Origin: Cloeon dipterum
Taxonomy: Eukaryota > Arthropoda > Insecta > Ephemeroptera > Baetidae
DNA: 64,000 nt
Assembly (NCBI RefSeq): GCF_949628265.1
Contig: NC_088788.1
Coordinates: 17,608,001-17,672,000, forward strand
Reading direction: 5' to 3'
Position 1 is the first letter of the stretch, and every line of letters begins with the position of its first letter. Below, piece by piece: positions 1 through 12,620 of the stretch. The notes beneath the pieces are model-generated. The model saw nothing but the letters and a program-made list of their open reading frames with translations. It had not been told where the DNA came from and searched no databases. The position numbers and the translations under genes were made by a program.

Positions 1-480
1 TTACTTTCTGAAAAGCAAGAATATTAAAATAGGTTTTGCCTACATTCTAAAATATTACTATTTTTGCTATTATTAATTTAGGCATATTAATTTATTATTG
101 ATTTTTTTAAATGCCAAATATATTTCAAAAAATTGATTTGTTATGGTAACCAGTTAGCTCTTTCCTGGAAACACAAGGAAAAATCGTAAAAGTTTGTAAA
201 AAAAATTCCAGAAAAAGAAATATTATAATTTGTTGGTCTTCTATTTTGGTATGAATTATTTTGCTTTTTGAATAATAATCAGTTTATAAACTAAACTTAG
301 AAGCAAGACGAGAGTGCCCACGTTTTACCATTGATTTATTTAATAATCAAATTTATAGTGAGAGTTAATACAAATTTATTTGATTAATTCTTTTCATCCC
401 TGTCCGAGGACCGGGAAGGGCGTGCAATTTGAAAATTTATATTTTGATACAATTTGTTTCTTCAATTAACCCCATTACAG
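1..480 (+). other. Intron of the aspartyl-tRNA synthetase gene (3' part)
   Basis: AT-rich sequence with no open frame, ending in a pyrimidine stretch and a CAG acceptor at 478-480 directly before the first visible coding exon. It is the 3' part of an intron whose upstream exons, coding for the N-terminal extension and start of the anticodon-binding fold, lie outside the window. Confidence 0.75.
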
Positions 481-2989
481 CATCAGCAAAGAGAGCATTG
501 TGGAGGTGGAGGGTGTGGTTTCGGCGGTCGAGCGCAAAATTGAGTCGTGCACGCAGCAGGACGTAGAGCTGCACGTGCGCCAGGCCTTCCTGGTTTCTGC
601 CGCAAAGCCCCAACTGCCCTTGCAAGTAGAGGACGCCTCGCGCCGCGACGACCCTTCTGTATGCCATGAGGAGTAAAATCAGGAACCTGGCATTAACTGT
701 CGCTCAAATGCAGGACGCGGAGGGTCTGCAGATCAGGGTGAACCAGGACACGCGACTGGACAACCGAGTTCTCGACCTTCGCACCCCGGCAAACCAGGCC
801 ATTTTCAGACTGGAGGCGGCTGTGTGTCGCCTCTTCAGGGACCTGCTTACCACTCAGGGCTTCACGGAAATTCACACGCCCAAAATCATTTCAGCGGCGT
901 CTGAAGGCGGCGCTAATGTCTTCACTGTGTCCTACTTCAAAGGACAAGCTTACCTGGCCCAGAGTCCACAGCTCTACAAGCAAATGGCCATTGCTGCCGA
1001 CTTTGACAAGGTCTTCACTGTTGGAGCAGGTAATTAGTCTTTTAAAGTGTATTTTTATAGTTCCTCAAGTTCAAATGTAAATACGCCATTATTTTGGAAG
1101 GCCCTTACAATGAGACTCTTAAACTCCAATGTTTTAGTGTTGAGTGAAACAACTGAATTCGTGAAGCCTTTTCTGATGTGATCCTCGCAAAGTGGTGGAA
1201 AATTTTCAATTTGACGATTGTAGCAATTTCTGAAATATAAGGGAAATGTCCCAATTTTTCCCACAGTGATATCTCGTAACTTGTTGGATACTACACGCTT
1301 TCAATAATTTCACCAAAAACTATAACGCTGAATAACTCCTAAGAACTTCCTTGTCAGCGCTTTATTACAGTATTTTTTATATTTTCTTCTATTACATTAA
1401 ATACATCGACACGTTGGATAGCTTCTTTTCATGTTCTGTATTACAAAATAAATCCAGCAGCCTTTTATACAGATAATTTTTTTGAATACCCAGGAAGTAA
1501 CTGGCGCGGTAAAAATTCAGTGATTTTAAGTTTGTCAAATTGAAAGGTGCTCATCAAAACTAATTTTGATTGTTCCATATAGGTAACTCTGCATAGGGGA
1601 CAGACCATATATTTTTCATGTGTCTGTAAACAGCAAAAATTAAAGTATAAAGTTAAAATTGGATAAATTCCCAAGTTAAAAGATTTATAATTTTTGAGTA
1701 ACTTTCATTATAATTTGTCATGGAAAAATTCCTTCACTTCCCACTTGAATAGGTAAAATTGAAATATTATTATCAATTCAACAGAATATAATACTTTTCA
1801 GATGGATGACCAATTAAATAAATTTAAAAAAATCTTCTAACCAATACATTCTTAATAAAATAAAGAATTGTGTTGACAACCAGTGCCCCAGAAATCCTCT
1901 AAATCAGCTTCTGATAGAAACCGTCTAATTATAATTATATCAATAACCTTTTGATAAAACTGTTTTAAGTTCTTTAAGAATCTGAATTTAAGAAATTTTA
2001 TTAGATAGCAATAATAATAACCTTTACTATATCATGCTGAATAAACTTTCATTTAACATTCAAGAGCTATTGAAAGTTTCCTAACGCTCTAATTGTCTCC
2101 TTCAGTTTTCAGGGCAGAGGACAGCAACACCCATCGCCACCTGACAGAATTTGTCGGCCTGGATCTGGAGATGGCGTTCAAGTGGCATTACCATGAGGTG
2201 CTTGACGTGATCGGCAACACTTTCACCCAGCTCTTCAGAGGCCTGCAGGAGAAGTGTGCCACTGAAATTGCTGCTGTGGGACAGCAGTATCCTGTCGAGC
2301 CATTTGTCTTCCTCGATCCTCCCCTACGACTCACCTTCCGCCAGGGCCTCGATCTCTTGGCAGAGGCTGGAGTCAAACTGAATGATGAGGATGACTTGTC
2401 GACTCCTGACGAAAAACTTCTTGGACGCCTTGTTAAGAAGAAGGTATTAATTTGGAATTTTATCGGTATTTTAATGAAAATTAAATTTTTGTTTTCTTTA
2501 TTCCAGTATAACACTGATTTTTACATCCTGGACAAGTTCCCACTTGCTGTTAGACCGTTTTACACCATGCCTGACCCTCTTGACAAAGTATGATTTGTGT
2601 TTTTTCTGTTTTTATTTATTTTTTAATTATAAAATATGTTCAATATTTCAGAAATGGAGTAACTCTTACGACATGTTCATGCGGGGTGAAGAAATCCTCT
2701 CTGGCGCCCAGCGTATTCATGATCCAGAGTTTTTGACGCAGAGAGCCCAACATCATGATATTGGTAATTATTTTTGTGTTTGATAAATCGCTAAAAAATA
2801 AAAATCAATGGTTTTAATGTTTAAGATTTGAGCAAAATTGCTGCCTACATTGATGCCTTCCGGTACGGCTGCCCTCCTCACGCAGGTGGTGGCATCGGTC
2901 TGGAGCGAGTGGTGATGCTGTACCTTGGACTGGACAACATAAGGAAAACATCCATGTTCCCCAGAGATCCCAAGAGGTTGACACCATAA
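481..2989 (+). CDS. DARS1: Cytosolic aspartyl-tRNA synthetase, 3' exons (5' end outside window)
   Basis: Class IIb synthetase that charges tRNA-Asp with aspartate in the cytosol, usually within the multi-synthetase complex. Six exons can be joined in one frame: 481-658, 714-1029, 2106-2443, 2507-2587, 2652-2763 and 2826-2989; all junctions are GT-AG and the phases agree. The protein runs from the end of the OB-fold anticodon domain through the catalytic core. It has the [12 protein letters not shown] linker, the [16 protein letters not shown] substrate loop, motif 2 around [12 protein letters not shown], and motif 3 [10 protein letters not shown], ending in the typical RDPKRLTP carboxy terminus. 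The first intron is only 55 nt (659-713). No frameshift is seen. The start codon and first exons are missing because the window begins inside the gene. Confidence 0.96.
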
Positions 2990-3105
2990 AAGGTCAGTTT
3001 GAAAAACTTTTTTATTCTCCTGCCAAACTGTCATAGTTCTCAATCAGTCATGAAATTGTGTTTATGAAAGAATCAAAGGAATTTAGATTTCTTATAATCC
3101 CAGAA

Positions 3106-3111
3106 AATAAA
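3106..3111 (+). terminator. AATAAA poly(A) signal of the AspRS gene
   Basis: An AATAAA hexamer 117 nt after the stop codon, in AT-rich sequence. It is the first such motif downstream and the likely cleavage signal. Confidence 0.55.
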
Positions 3112-6100
3112 TAATCGGATATTGCATTAAAATAATTTTTAGCTTACGTTTTGCACACATGAAGTTTTTAGTTTTTTCGGTTTTTTCTAACGCTTGCAAT
3201 TAAGCCGTGGATGTTTTTACAGTTTGATTATAGAGTTTGCTTCTAACAAAATAAAAATTACAGCAGCCGCTTGGTTGCTTTCTCTTAATTCGCGTAGGAA
3301 GCGCTGCAATTGTTGGATAATCAAACTGAACATTGATCAGCAGACATTACCTCAAAAGAAAAACATACAAATTGAGCACTGTCAAGTGTACTTGTCAATG
3401 TAATTTTTCAATTGTCTCTGCTGTGCAGCAAAAAACTAAACGACACGAGTTTTCCATTTGAAATTAATGCTTGTGCTTGTATAGCACGACAAGTTCCAGA
3501 TGGTGCTCAAACAGTTAGAGGAATTTCGAACGTTTCTCATTTCCTTTGAGACTCAAACGGAGCTGTCAATATCAATGCTACTGTTACTCTGCAGCACTAA
3601 ATGGTCTTGAATCCATAATTGAGTACGCTTTGCGAGATACGCAGCCAAGCCATATTTCTATGCTAATAGGTGGGCCATGTCCACGCAGCTTCTGCGCGTT
3701 TTGGAATATTAATCGAGACGCCAGTTGAGTTTTACGAGCTGCGAAAATTATGTGCCACGAAACTGCTTTGAGGGACAACATTTTGTTACAAGTACCGGCC
3801 AGATTTTTAAACTTTCGCTTGAGAATTCTCGTCACGGTGGTCATGCATTATTTAAACCTTCATACACATTGTAAATTTCACAGCGGGGATTTTACAAATT
3901 AAGGCTGCTTGTGTTTACTTTGGCTGCTGCATCTCATTGAGATACTTACTTGGAATTTTATTTATATTTACATCTTTCTTAGAAATGTGATGTTATTTCT
4001 AACTAACAATTAAATCTGACTAGATGAGTTAGAAAATTAATGTTGCTTGGATACATGTTTCATGAACTGACAATTCAGTTAGTTGCAACTTGAGAAACAA
4101 ATATAAAGCTATTCTAGAAAAAGAAATGAACAACATTGAGCAATGTTCTCGCCTCGACAGGCTATCCAATTTCAGGTTTTCTTTAATATTGAGTCTATAT
4201 CTAATATAACAAACAATGAGATTGACATTTAGAAACAAGGTGCGAGAGTGCGAGGGAGAAAAAAGGATGTTGTAGGAATAAATCAAAGTCGCATTTACAA
4301 GTAAACAATAGTTTACGGCTAGTGGATATTTTTTCAGTTAAGTAATAAATACCCTAATCCGGGCAGGTTTAAAATATTTGTCTCTTGTTTACAAAATCTT
4401 CCTGTCATAATTTTAAACCGTTGATTTCATCACGTCTTTCATAAGGACCATCCAAATAATGCAATATTTATGTAATCTGATAACAGGATTCTCGGCCGAT
4501 TGTCATCTACTTGTGTTCCATTTTGTATTTGATTCTCTGCCTATAAAACTATTCTTGAACCTTACATTTAATATTTTTTTCTTTTAAAAAATGCATTTGT
4601 TCGGATTCCGACTCAAAACAAAATAAATGCTTTTTGATTCGAGTGAGAAATATTCGTTTAGCATATAACGAACAGCCGTAATGTGGAATGTGAAAAATAT
4701 CAACTTTCTTCAAAAGCGTGTCAAATTTGTGGTCCTTTGGCATTTTTATATTCTGATTCGATAATATGCAGCCAGCCGAGGCTAGTCAATCTCATCTAGT
4801 ATTTTGAGTAACTGCACGTTTTCCTATAGCTGTATATTATTGTAATGAAGTCATTTCAAGGTTGTAATAATAATTTTAATATGATTGTGCGCGGACGCAC
4901 TTAATTACAAGTTGCAAGCCGAGTCGTCGGCGGCGGCAACGGCGGCAGCGAGGGAAGAATATGCGCGTTTTTTTTCTTTATTTCGCAAGAGAGCATTCCT
5001 ATGTATATGAGACGCGAGAGCGCGGCGAGTGAGTGAGTTATCCACGCTGCGTGTGCGCACTTTTAAATAAACGAGCTGCATGATGGCAATTACAATCAAG
5101 CAGTCTAAATTTTCGAACAATTTATCCCTGGTGCGGGCCATGTCAGCGCGGGCCAAGAGGTCAGCCGCCACACTACACATGGCATTCCACCCGCATTCTT
5201 CTGTTGACAAGCAGCAGCCACTTCATCCAAAAATACACACTTTTTGTTCGTCGATCTGTAAACAAAATAGAGCAAGCGCTACTCGGCCATCTGGAAAATC
5301 TCGTTCACTTTATCAAAGCTGGTTGTGAGAAAAGGGATGCGTCTCTCCGTCCATCCGGCGGGCGGTGGCCTCGGCGTGAATCATTAACTCGGAATTTATC
5401 GATCGCTGATATTGCTATGATTATTTGCTCCCTTGTTTACAACGGCTGGAATGCGAATCGCTGGGATAAAATTAGCTCTGTCGGTCATTAGCGCATTCAA
5501 CCACCGATTAATTGAGCCGCCGCCGTGCATAGCATACCGCAGCCGTCGTCCCACCGCTCATTCATTACTTTTCTGTTTAAAGTGCTGAATGAGACGCTTT
5601 TTTCGCAGAATAATATGACGTGGATTACCATACTTTGAAAGATTGCAAAGAGAGTATTCCGATTTCGGTTCGAGAGAAACTTAAAATGGCAACGCTGCCA
5701 TCCATGCAAATCCCAACAATAATGCAACAATGACCTTGATTACTCCAGGCTTCAGCAGGTGGCAGACTGTTTGCGAGTAGGAAGCAACTTATTGTCAATG
5801 CGCACATAATCACAGTGCGTATGTGTTTTATGTTTTGCCAATTAGCTGATTAATTTGTTGCACGTCTCCGCTTGGCTTTCAGACATAAATGAAACAATAA
5901 ACAATTAAGTTGGAATAAAATTTGAGTGGATTGACGCTGAATAATTCAGGAAGACAATTCCTTACCATTTTTAAACACATTTTTTTAATTTTTTAAGATG
6001 CTACCTGGTCAAGCGTCTTTTCCGCAAATTCCGTTATGGCAACATTGGAATTTTTACATCATTATTATTCTTTTTATGAAATATTTCACAAAAAAACAGT

Positions 6101-7724
6101 CAAACCAAATTTATAAAACGATTGGACTGCTTTTCAAGTGACGAGTACCATCTGCCTTCTAAATATCGTGATTCATTTCGCTTAAAGGAGCACACATTAT
6201 TGGTTGGATCGATGATGACGAGAAAAATTTGCATCTGCCACGATAACGCATGATTAATTCATGTACATTTTAAAGTAAAAAAATGAAACGAAATTTGGAA
6301 TTTAATTTGGTTTGACAGTGAATTTTTTTTATTTTTGTGGCCAAATTCCAAAAGTATTAAATATTCTTTTGCATATGCGACTAATACAAATATAAAGACC
6401 AATAATTCATACCCAATCTTATTCCCTCTTAACGACCTTATTAAAAGTGATGAGAATGATAATAAATTCAAAATTGAACTTACCCTATTTATTTTTTCTG
6501 TGCTAATTTTTTAACCTGCTGCTAATATTCTCATTTCATTTCGATATATTATTATCCTATTAATCAACACAATAAAAAGTTATTCTGTTGGACTATAGTT
6601 CATAATTTCGAGAGCCCCATTGCGGGTAAATTAGAATTTTAGCTTTATTTTAACGGTTTGTCTCGACCCTCTTTATGTTTTGTTTTTATCGGTCAGAGGA
6701 AGTGAAATCAGCTGCTGGCTCTTCCGAGAATTTGTCGAATTCCTGCACCCTGTAGAGAAGCGATGCGGGCCCTGCTTTTGACCTTTGCAGCGGCGCAGGT
6801 CGGAAAGAAGGGCCGCGCGCCACTTGATTCGCCCTATGCGGGTCCACTTTCCGCGAGATGACGAGACGACTAGCTCAGCTTCACAATATATTTTTTTCGC
6901 GCCGCTCGCTGAGGCGAAAGGGAGAACATGCACGCGGATGAAACCGCGATCCAGATGATGATGTGATGTCATTTTGCAGATAAAAATAATTAGCCTAGCG
7001 CGAGCATACAAAGAGCCAACTCTTTAATTTTTTTATTCCCATTTCCTCTTTAAGGAATTCGCTCGCGGCCGAATTTCTTCTCTCCCTTCCAGTCATCTTG
7101 CGTGCGTTGCCTTTGAATTTTTGGCCCACATTCGGAAGCAATTTTACTTCACTTTGAGCGGCTGAGCGCGTAACCAGAGCACTGATAAAAATTTTTGGTC
7201 AAGGACGCCGCAACTGGTCTTGTTTTTTCCTGGAACACGAAATAATAAAATGCTCTTTTATGAACACGTATGCGTTTTCTGGAGCGAATTTGATTTTTAT
7301 CGTTTTACAACTCTTTTGTTTCAGGTCGCTGCAACTGGCGAAAGCGAAAACGCAGTCACAGATTATTTCTTCTTTTTTTTTCTTGTCGTACTTTGTCTCT
7401 CAATAAAGCAGCGTTTTTCCCACATTGCCGGGCGTGTAATTTTCATTCACGGGTCCAAACAGCATCTTTATTTGGGACCGGTTGTTGGTGTTGAGCTGGT
7501 TTGAATTTTAATGAATGAAAAGTTGCTTGAATCGGAAGGAAGAGAGGTTAGGAGCCGGAGGCGGCATCCGGGGGCAGACCGGAGGCCGTGCTGGCGAGCC
7601 CCGCCCGTCCGTCACCCGGCTGCTTTGCTATGCTGGCTGGCTGGCAACGGGAACGCTGAACGGAACAGGCACGGGCACATTGGGCGTGGTGGCGGGGTTT
7701 TGGCTCAGGAGTCGCGAGCCAGGC

Positions 7725-7738
7725 GTTGCCATGGCGAC
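7725..7738. promoter_or_regulatory. RFX X-box-like palindrome upstream of fax
   Basis: GTTGCC AT GGCGAC is a near-perfect inverted repeat matching the RFX X-box consensus (GTTGCC, 0-3 nt, GGCAAC) with one mismatch. It lies in the GC-rich island about 360 bp before the fax start codon, near a CCCCGCCC box (about 7596). Function is inferred from the motif only. Confidence 0.35.
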
Positions 7739-8096
7739 CGATCCAGTTACGCACCGATTGCCACCAGAGGGCCAATTCATTTTGCAAACCGCGGTCTCCA
7801 GAGCTGAATTTCTGAGAGTTTCGTATTTTTTAAAAATTCAAAATATCTCGGCCTTGCGGTTGCCACGAGATATCTTCGCATCGGATGTCAGAATTCTTGA
7901 AAATCTGAGCTGCTCGGCGGACGCCGTATTTAACCTCATTCGAAAATTTGGCGGTGGTTCTACTCAATTGGAGGGAGGGAGAAGCTATCCGATTGGTGCT
8001 CGCAGGACACACTGCTTGTGGCGGGGGGTGACGTCATGGCTTGGCTTGGCTGCCATTTTCTGAGCCAGTCCAGACAGAGCCGGAGGACGCGCAGCT

Positions 8097-10473
8097 ATGA
8101 CAAGCGAGGAGACCAAGACGGCCCCCGCCGCCCCCGCTGAGCCGGAGAAGGCCCCCGAGAAAGAGACCAAGGAGGCCCCGAAAGAAGAGGTCAAAGAGGA
8201 GGTGAAGGAGACGAAGGAGCCGGTGAAAGAAACGCCAAAGGTGCACAAGACCGACTTTGAACAGGACATCGTGTACCTCTACCAGTTCAGCCGGACGCCC
8301 TTCCTCCCCTCGCTCTCGCCCTACTGTCTTAAGGTGGAAACTTGGCTGCGCCTCGCAGGGTTGAAATACGAGGTAGGTCCCGAGTTGGGTTTCTCTCATA
8401 AATCGGCTAAAATTGGGGCCTGAAAGCCCCGGGCGAGCCGGCTAAGGGTGCCGGGAGGGATGGGTGGGCGCGCCCAGCAGCCTCTTTCCCGGCATGAATT
8501 CTCGGCTGAAAGTCGAATAAATTTCGATTGCGACTCGCATTTGGGTTGTTTGTGCCGGGTCAGCGGGTTTTTCGGGCGGGCGGCGCCGATTTCGCCGGCA
8601 ACGAGGCCGTGACGAGCGAATCGTACCGGTTATTGCCCCTCGGCCGCCGTCGCAATTGTCCCCTGCGTCTGCTGCACTTAGGGGGCTGCACAACCGGTTG
8701 TTACCGGTTGGGGTGGGACACGCCCTTGCACCGGTCTTAAGCCCCTTTTTTGTTCTCTGCTCGTAGAATGTGGACCACAAGATCAAGTTCCGCTCCAAAA
8801 AGGGCCAGCTGCCGTTCGTCGAGCTGAACGGCGAGGAGATCGCTGACTCCGCCATCATCATTAAGGAGTTAGGCGCCAAGTTCGAGAAGGACCTGGACAA
8901 GGACTTGACCAATGAACAGAGGACTCTGAGCCACGCCATGATCTCCATGATTGAAAATCATCTTTTCTGGTGAGTTTGTGTCTTTAGAATTTTTAGATCA
9001 TATTTAAAAATTATGTATTCGCCCACTGCAAAAATTACAGCTGTCAACAGATGGCACCACCGTTAATTTGACATTTTTGGTAACTTGCTGTGATTTCTTG
9101 GTGCTGTGCATATAAAGATTAAATGTATTATTTTACATGTTGAAAACCAAAATCAGTTCAGACAAGTTAAAGCATTTTTATGCTGTAAATTAATGCTCAG
9201 CAGCAAGATTTAATCTGATTTTGCAAGTACCAGAAATTTGTAAATGAACAGGGGCGCCATCTATTAGCTGCTCAAATGGCGAATTACGTAAACAAACATT
9301 TTTGGCATGACTTATAATATGTGCCTCTTGCAGAATTGCCTCTTTAAAATTAATTATTACATGTCTCGTTTTCAGGGTGGTCATTTGGTGGAGGTCAAAG
9401 AATCCGGACAGCATGCTCAAAGGCTACAAGCTGAACCTGCAGCAGGCGATGGGAACCAAAATCCCCAACGGAATCCTCAACTTTATCTTCAAGTTCAGCT
9501 TCTCTCGCAAGGGCAGCAAGAAGGTTAAGGCACAGGGCATCGGCGTTCACAAACCAGAGGAAATCCTTGAATTCGGCAAAAATGACCTTCAGGTTTTATC
9601 CAACCTGCTTGACGACAAACCTTTCTTCTTTGGCGACGAACCTACCAATGTTAGTTAATTTACAAATTAGCAATGTGCATTGTTTTTAAAAAATAATTTG
9701 TTTGCAGCTCGATCTTGTCGCGTTTGCGAATTTGGCGCAGATTTATTTCATTGATAAGGAAGTGGACTACGCTCTACGCGACTTCATGAGTGAGTCGTGT
9801 GCCAACCTGGTCGGCCTGGTGAACCGTGTCAAGGAAAGGTGCTTCTCCGATTGGGATGATATGTGCACCAACCTGGACCTGAACTCGCACCTGCCCAAGC
9901 CGCCGCCAAAGGAGGAGGAGAAGCCCAAGGAGGAGGAGACCAAGAAGGAGGAAACCAAGGACGAGAAGGAAAAGGACAACAAGGAGAAGGAGGAAAAGGA
10001 GGAGAAGAAGGAGGAGGAAAAGGACAAGGTATGTTTAAAATTCCTGACTATGTTAAATCGGCACTATGTACTATGTTAGCATTCAAAATTTTCCTGTCAC
10101 TAAAAAAATGATTCTAGGCTAGCCTTTTCGGCACTGCCAAATTAATTTTTTTCATCAATATTTATAATAATTTGAGCCCTAATATAAACAGAGTTAAGTG
10201 AAAGAAAAGCAAACACAGGAATTTCAACTCTGCAGAGTAGAAACACATTGCATCTATTAAATTTTTTTCGTTTTTGTGCAATGTTTCTGCAACGTAGAAA
10301 CGTTGCGTCATTTTAATTTTTTCTGTTTGTTTAAGATTAACTATGTTTCCTCGATCTCAAATTTAAAATTGATTAAATCTTGTTCAAAATTTAAAAAAAA
10401 AATCCATTTTGTAATTTTGTTGAAGGCGGAGAATGAGAAGAAGGATGATGCTGAGAACAAGGAGCAAAAGTGA
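8097..10473 (+). CDS. fax: Failed axon connections (fax) homologue, GST-like fold protein
   Basis: Fax is a metaxin/GST-fold protein that in Drosophila interacts genetically with the Abl kinase in axon growth. Five coding exons join in frame: 8097-8372, 8767-8969, 9376-9649, 9708-10028 and 10426-10473, giving 373 residues. Residues about 1-50 are a Lys/Glu/Pro-rich extension. Residues about 60-150 are the thioredoxin-like half, with the family signature LSPYCLKVETWLRLAGLKYE and then FRSKKGQLPF and ELNGEEIADS. The GST C-terminal-like helical half follows, containing FFFGDEPT. The last 55 residues or so are an almost pure Lys/Glu tract. The ATG at 8097 is the first in frame after the GC-rich leader. 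CLIC and GST proteins share the fold, but the signature and intron layout are those of fax. The neighbours do not suggest an operon or shared role. Confidence 0.93.
8625..8735. promoter_or_regulatory. Cluster of Grainyhead-type ACCGGTT sites in fax intron 1
   Basis: Four copies of the ACCGGT core occur in 111 bp: ACCGGTT at 8625, AACCGGTT at 8692, ACCGGTT at 8703 and ACCGGT at 8730. AACCGGTT is the classic Grainyhead binding palindrome. They sit in the GC-rich first intron of fax, a common place for an enhancer. No binding evidence is available here. Confidence 0.45.
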
Positions 10474-11200
10474 ATGCTCTGCGAGAACTGATGCAACAGC
10501 CGGCAGCCTCGGCCGGAGGCGCGGCCGCGGCCGGCCCCCGTCCGCGGGGGCGGCGGTGGCCGATGCCTCCGCTTGCCGCCTCATCTCCTTTTATATCAGA
10601 CATTTTTAACGAGGAGGCCAATTTTTGTGTAGCTTTTTAAGATTCCCGGCGCGGTGCCCCCCGTGTCGCCGCATGGCAGCCCCCTCGACCACTTGGCCCC
10701 TCGCCACTCGGAGGAGCACGGGGTCGCGGGGGCGGAGCGGCCCCGGGCGGGCGGCGCGCCGTCATGATGCATTTTGTAATGAAGATTGACGATGAGAGAA
10801 GTTAGTGTTTAAGAATATTTAGTCACATGTGGTATTTTTATTTTATTTTTGAGAGACATGATTTTATGAACCGCTAAGTAGATGATACTCTTTAATTTTA
10901 TCGCTATTATTGATTAAGTATTACTACCATTACTACGACGATATAATTATTAATTAAACCAAAAGAATCTCATTCCCGACGACTCGGTGCCCCCGAAAGT
11001 CCTCCCTTCTCTGTCTAGCTGTACGCGCAAGGGGCTGGAGGGGGGCGGGGGCGCGTTTGGCTCTCTTCTCTCATTGTTTGGCAATACTCAGCCCTCGCCC
11101 CCCACCGGTCCTTTTCTCTCATGACACGGAAACACACAACACACACAAAACTCATGCTACAATTTTGTGTTAAATGTACGCAAATTACAACTCGAAAAGA
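10474..11200 (+). other. fax 3' UTR with very GC-rich proximal segment
   Basis: Directly after the fax stop codon about 280 nt are extremely GC-rich (about 10495-10765), with self-complementary blocks. One is a CCCCCG/CGGGGG stem closed by a TCCG tetraloop at 10535-10550. The remainder is AT-rich and then CT-rich. There is no supported coding frame. Confidence 0.6.
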
Positions 11201-11213
11201 AATAAATAATAAA
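11201..11213 (+). terminator. Two overlapping AATAAA poly(A) signals of fax
   Basis: AATAAA occurs at 11201-11206 and again at 11208-11213, about 730 nt after the fax stop. This is a plausible end of its transcript. Confidence 0.55.
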
Positions 11214-11851
11214 ACCAAATTAAAATCTCAATTGGAAGCCTCTCATTGCTATGATTACGATTCCCTGCTGGGGTGGGCGGCCGGAATTGGGGTGCGCTGA
11301 GCTAGACGCCGGCTGGCTGCGAGGCGAGGGGTGGGAGGGCAGGGCAGTCTGGCCGGGGTCTGGCGGCACCTCGTAGACAAATCGATCTGACCGGTGCCAG
11401 CACAGCTCCCTGCTCAGTGCTCTCACGGCCGACGCGATCGGGCTTTCCTGAACAAAGATCTGCTCTTGCTTTGTGCGTGACTGTCGAATTCCTTTTTTTT
11501 TGCTGCTGCGGTTGTACGCACATAACACGAAATAGTCATTAGATTTCTTTCACCAATTTTATTGCGTGAAAACAGCAAGGGGAAACGGTGATTCGCGTGC
11601 GCACGCCTAGTAATTATAAGAGCAATTTTGCTCCGAAATCGAAACCACAAAACGAGGGAGCGGACCGATTACGATCTCGGCCTGCAACCCTCCTACTCGT
11701 ACTTCGGGTGTGGTTTGGGTGGGGGTGGGTGCAAATGCTGCTACCGCTCTCGATGGATTTTTCCTCTTCGATTGGCGACCGACGCGCCACCTAGCCCCCG
11801 ACGGCCGCAGCCGATCGTCGAGCGGGCCGAAGGAAGCTTTGGCTAAAATAT

Positions 11852-11880
11852 TATCGATAGATGAAAACAAACTATCGATA
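11852..11880. promoter_or_regulatory. Pair of DRE (TATCGATA) elements
   Basis: Two perfect TATCGATA palindromes at 11852-11859 and 11873-11880, 21 bp apart, on the edge of a GC-rich island about 830 bp upstream of the DDAH ATG. TATCGATA is the DREF/BEAF-type core promoter element of insect housekeeping genes. Confidence 0.5.
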
Positions 11881-12612
11881 TTTCAATTAAACTTTGAACA
11901 ACAAAAACCCGGGAAAATTCAGTGGGCATCCTCGAATTTGCACAATAATGATTCATCCGGTTTTTCTAGAAAGAAGTTAGAATTTTATAACATTTTCTAA
12001 ACTGCTACAAAATCTGATCCAACACATAATTTATTTCGGCGGTAAAACGTAAATTTTGTGTAACACTTGCGTAAAAATCTGCAACTAGAATCGCAAAATC
12101 TATCAAATTTGTGTTTTGGGTAACAATTAAGAACGCTGTGCATTAATTACTGGCTATAGAAAATGTTTTGGTCTATTTTGTTTAATTTTGAAACATTTCG
12201 TCTACATTTACTCTACAAAATGTGTGCTGTAATCAAATCATTATAGGACGGTGTAAACAGTCAATTTTCAGATATTGCCCAATTTCTTGTAATTTAAACA
12301 GTTTTTCAGTGGATTTCCGCTTTTGTTTTCGATACGTCTCGTTAGAGCTATCCAACAATGTTGTGCGAATTATGAGCTAAATTTCCTTCCATACGAAATG
12401 AAGCGCGATTTTCGACAAAAACAAAACGGCTTACAGTGCTTGCCGCATAATATTAACATGCAAACTTTTGAGCCGATTTTCTCACCAATTTCAACAGCAA
12501 CCTGGGAAAATACTCTATTTCCGAATTAGAGATAATAATTCAAGTTAAAATTAAAATGAGTTTTAAAAAAATTCTTTTCTTTTCAATTTTAAATATCGAA
12601 GAGTTAAAGTCG

Positions 12613-12620
12613 TATCGATA
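12613..12620. promoter_or_regulatory. DRE (TATCGATA) element upstream of DDAH
   Basis: A third TATCGATA palindrome, 89 bp before the DDAH start codon. Its position suits a core promoter or 5' UTR. Confidence 0.45.

Larger units (their letters stand above)
2990..8096. other. AspRS 3' UTR, intergenic DNA and fax 5' region; no gene recognised
   Basis: About 5 kb without a protein I recognise. Open frames are short, overlap on both strands and show no family motif. GC-rich islands at about 4900-5550, 6700-7160 and 7540-8090 stand out from the AT-rich background and may be enhancers or 5' UTR exons of fax, the only + strand gene they face. The last island is continuous with the fax start and is probably its promoter. 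A 182-codon open frame (7515-8063) in that island has biased GC-rich composition and no recognisable domain, so I do not call it a gene. Confidence 0.5.

Noticed and set aside
7515-8063. 182-codon open frame before fax
   Set aside because: GC-rich leader composition, overlapping frames on both strands, no domain; more likely promoter or 5' UTR.
8097-10473. Chloride intracellular channel (CLIC) or a plain glutathione S-transferase
   Set aside because: The fold is shared, but LSPYCLKVETWLRLAGLKYE and ELNGEEIADS are the fax signature and the CLIC CPFS-type motif is absent.
11220-11528. Minus-strand open frame rich in Pro/Ser
   Set aside because: Lies in a GC-rich island downstream of fax; the frame follows base composition and no family is recognised.
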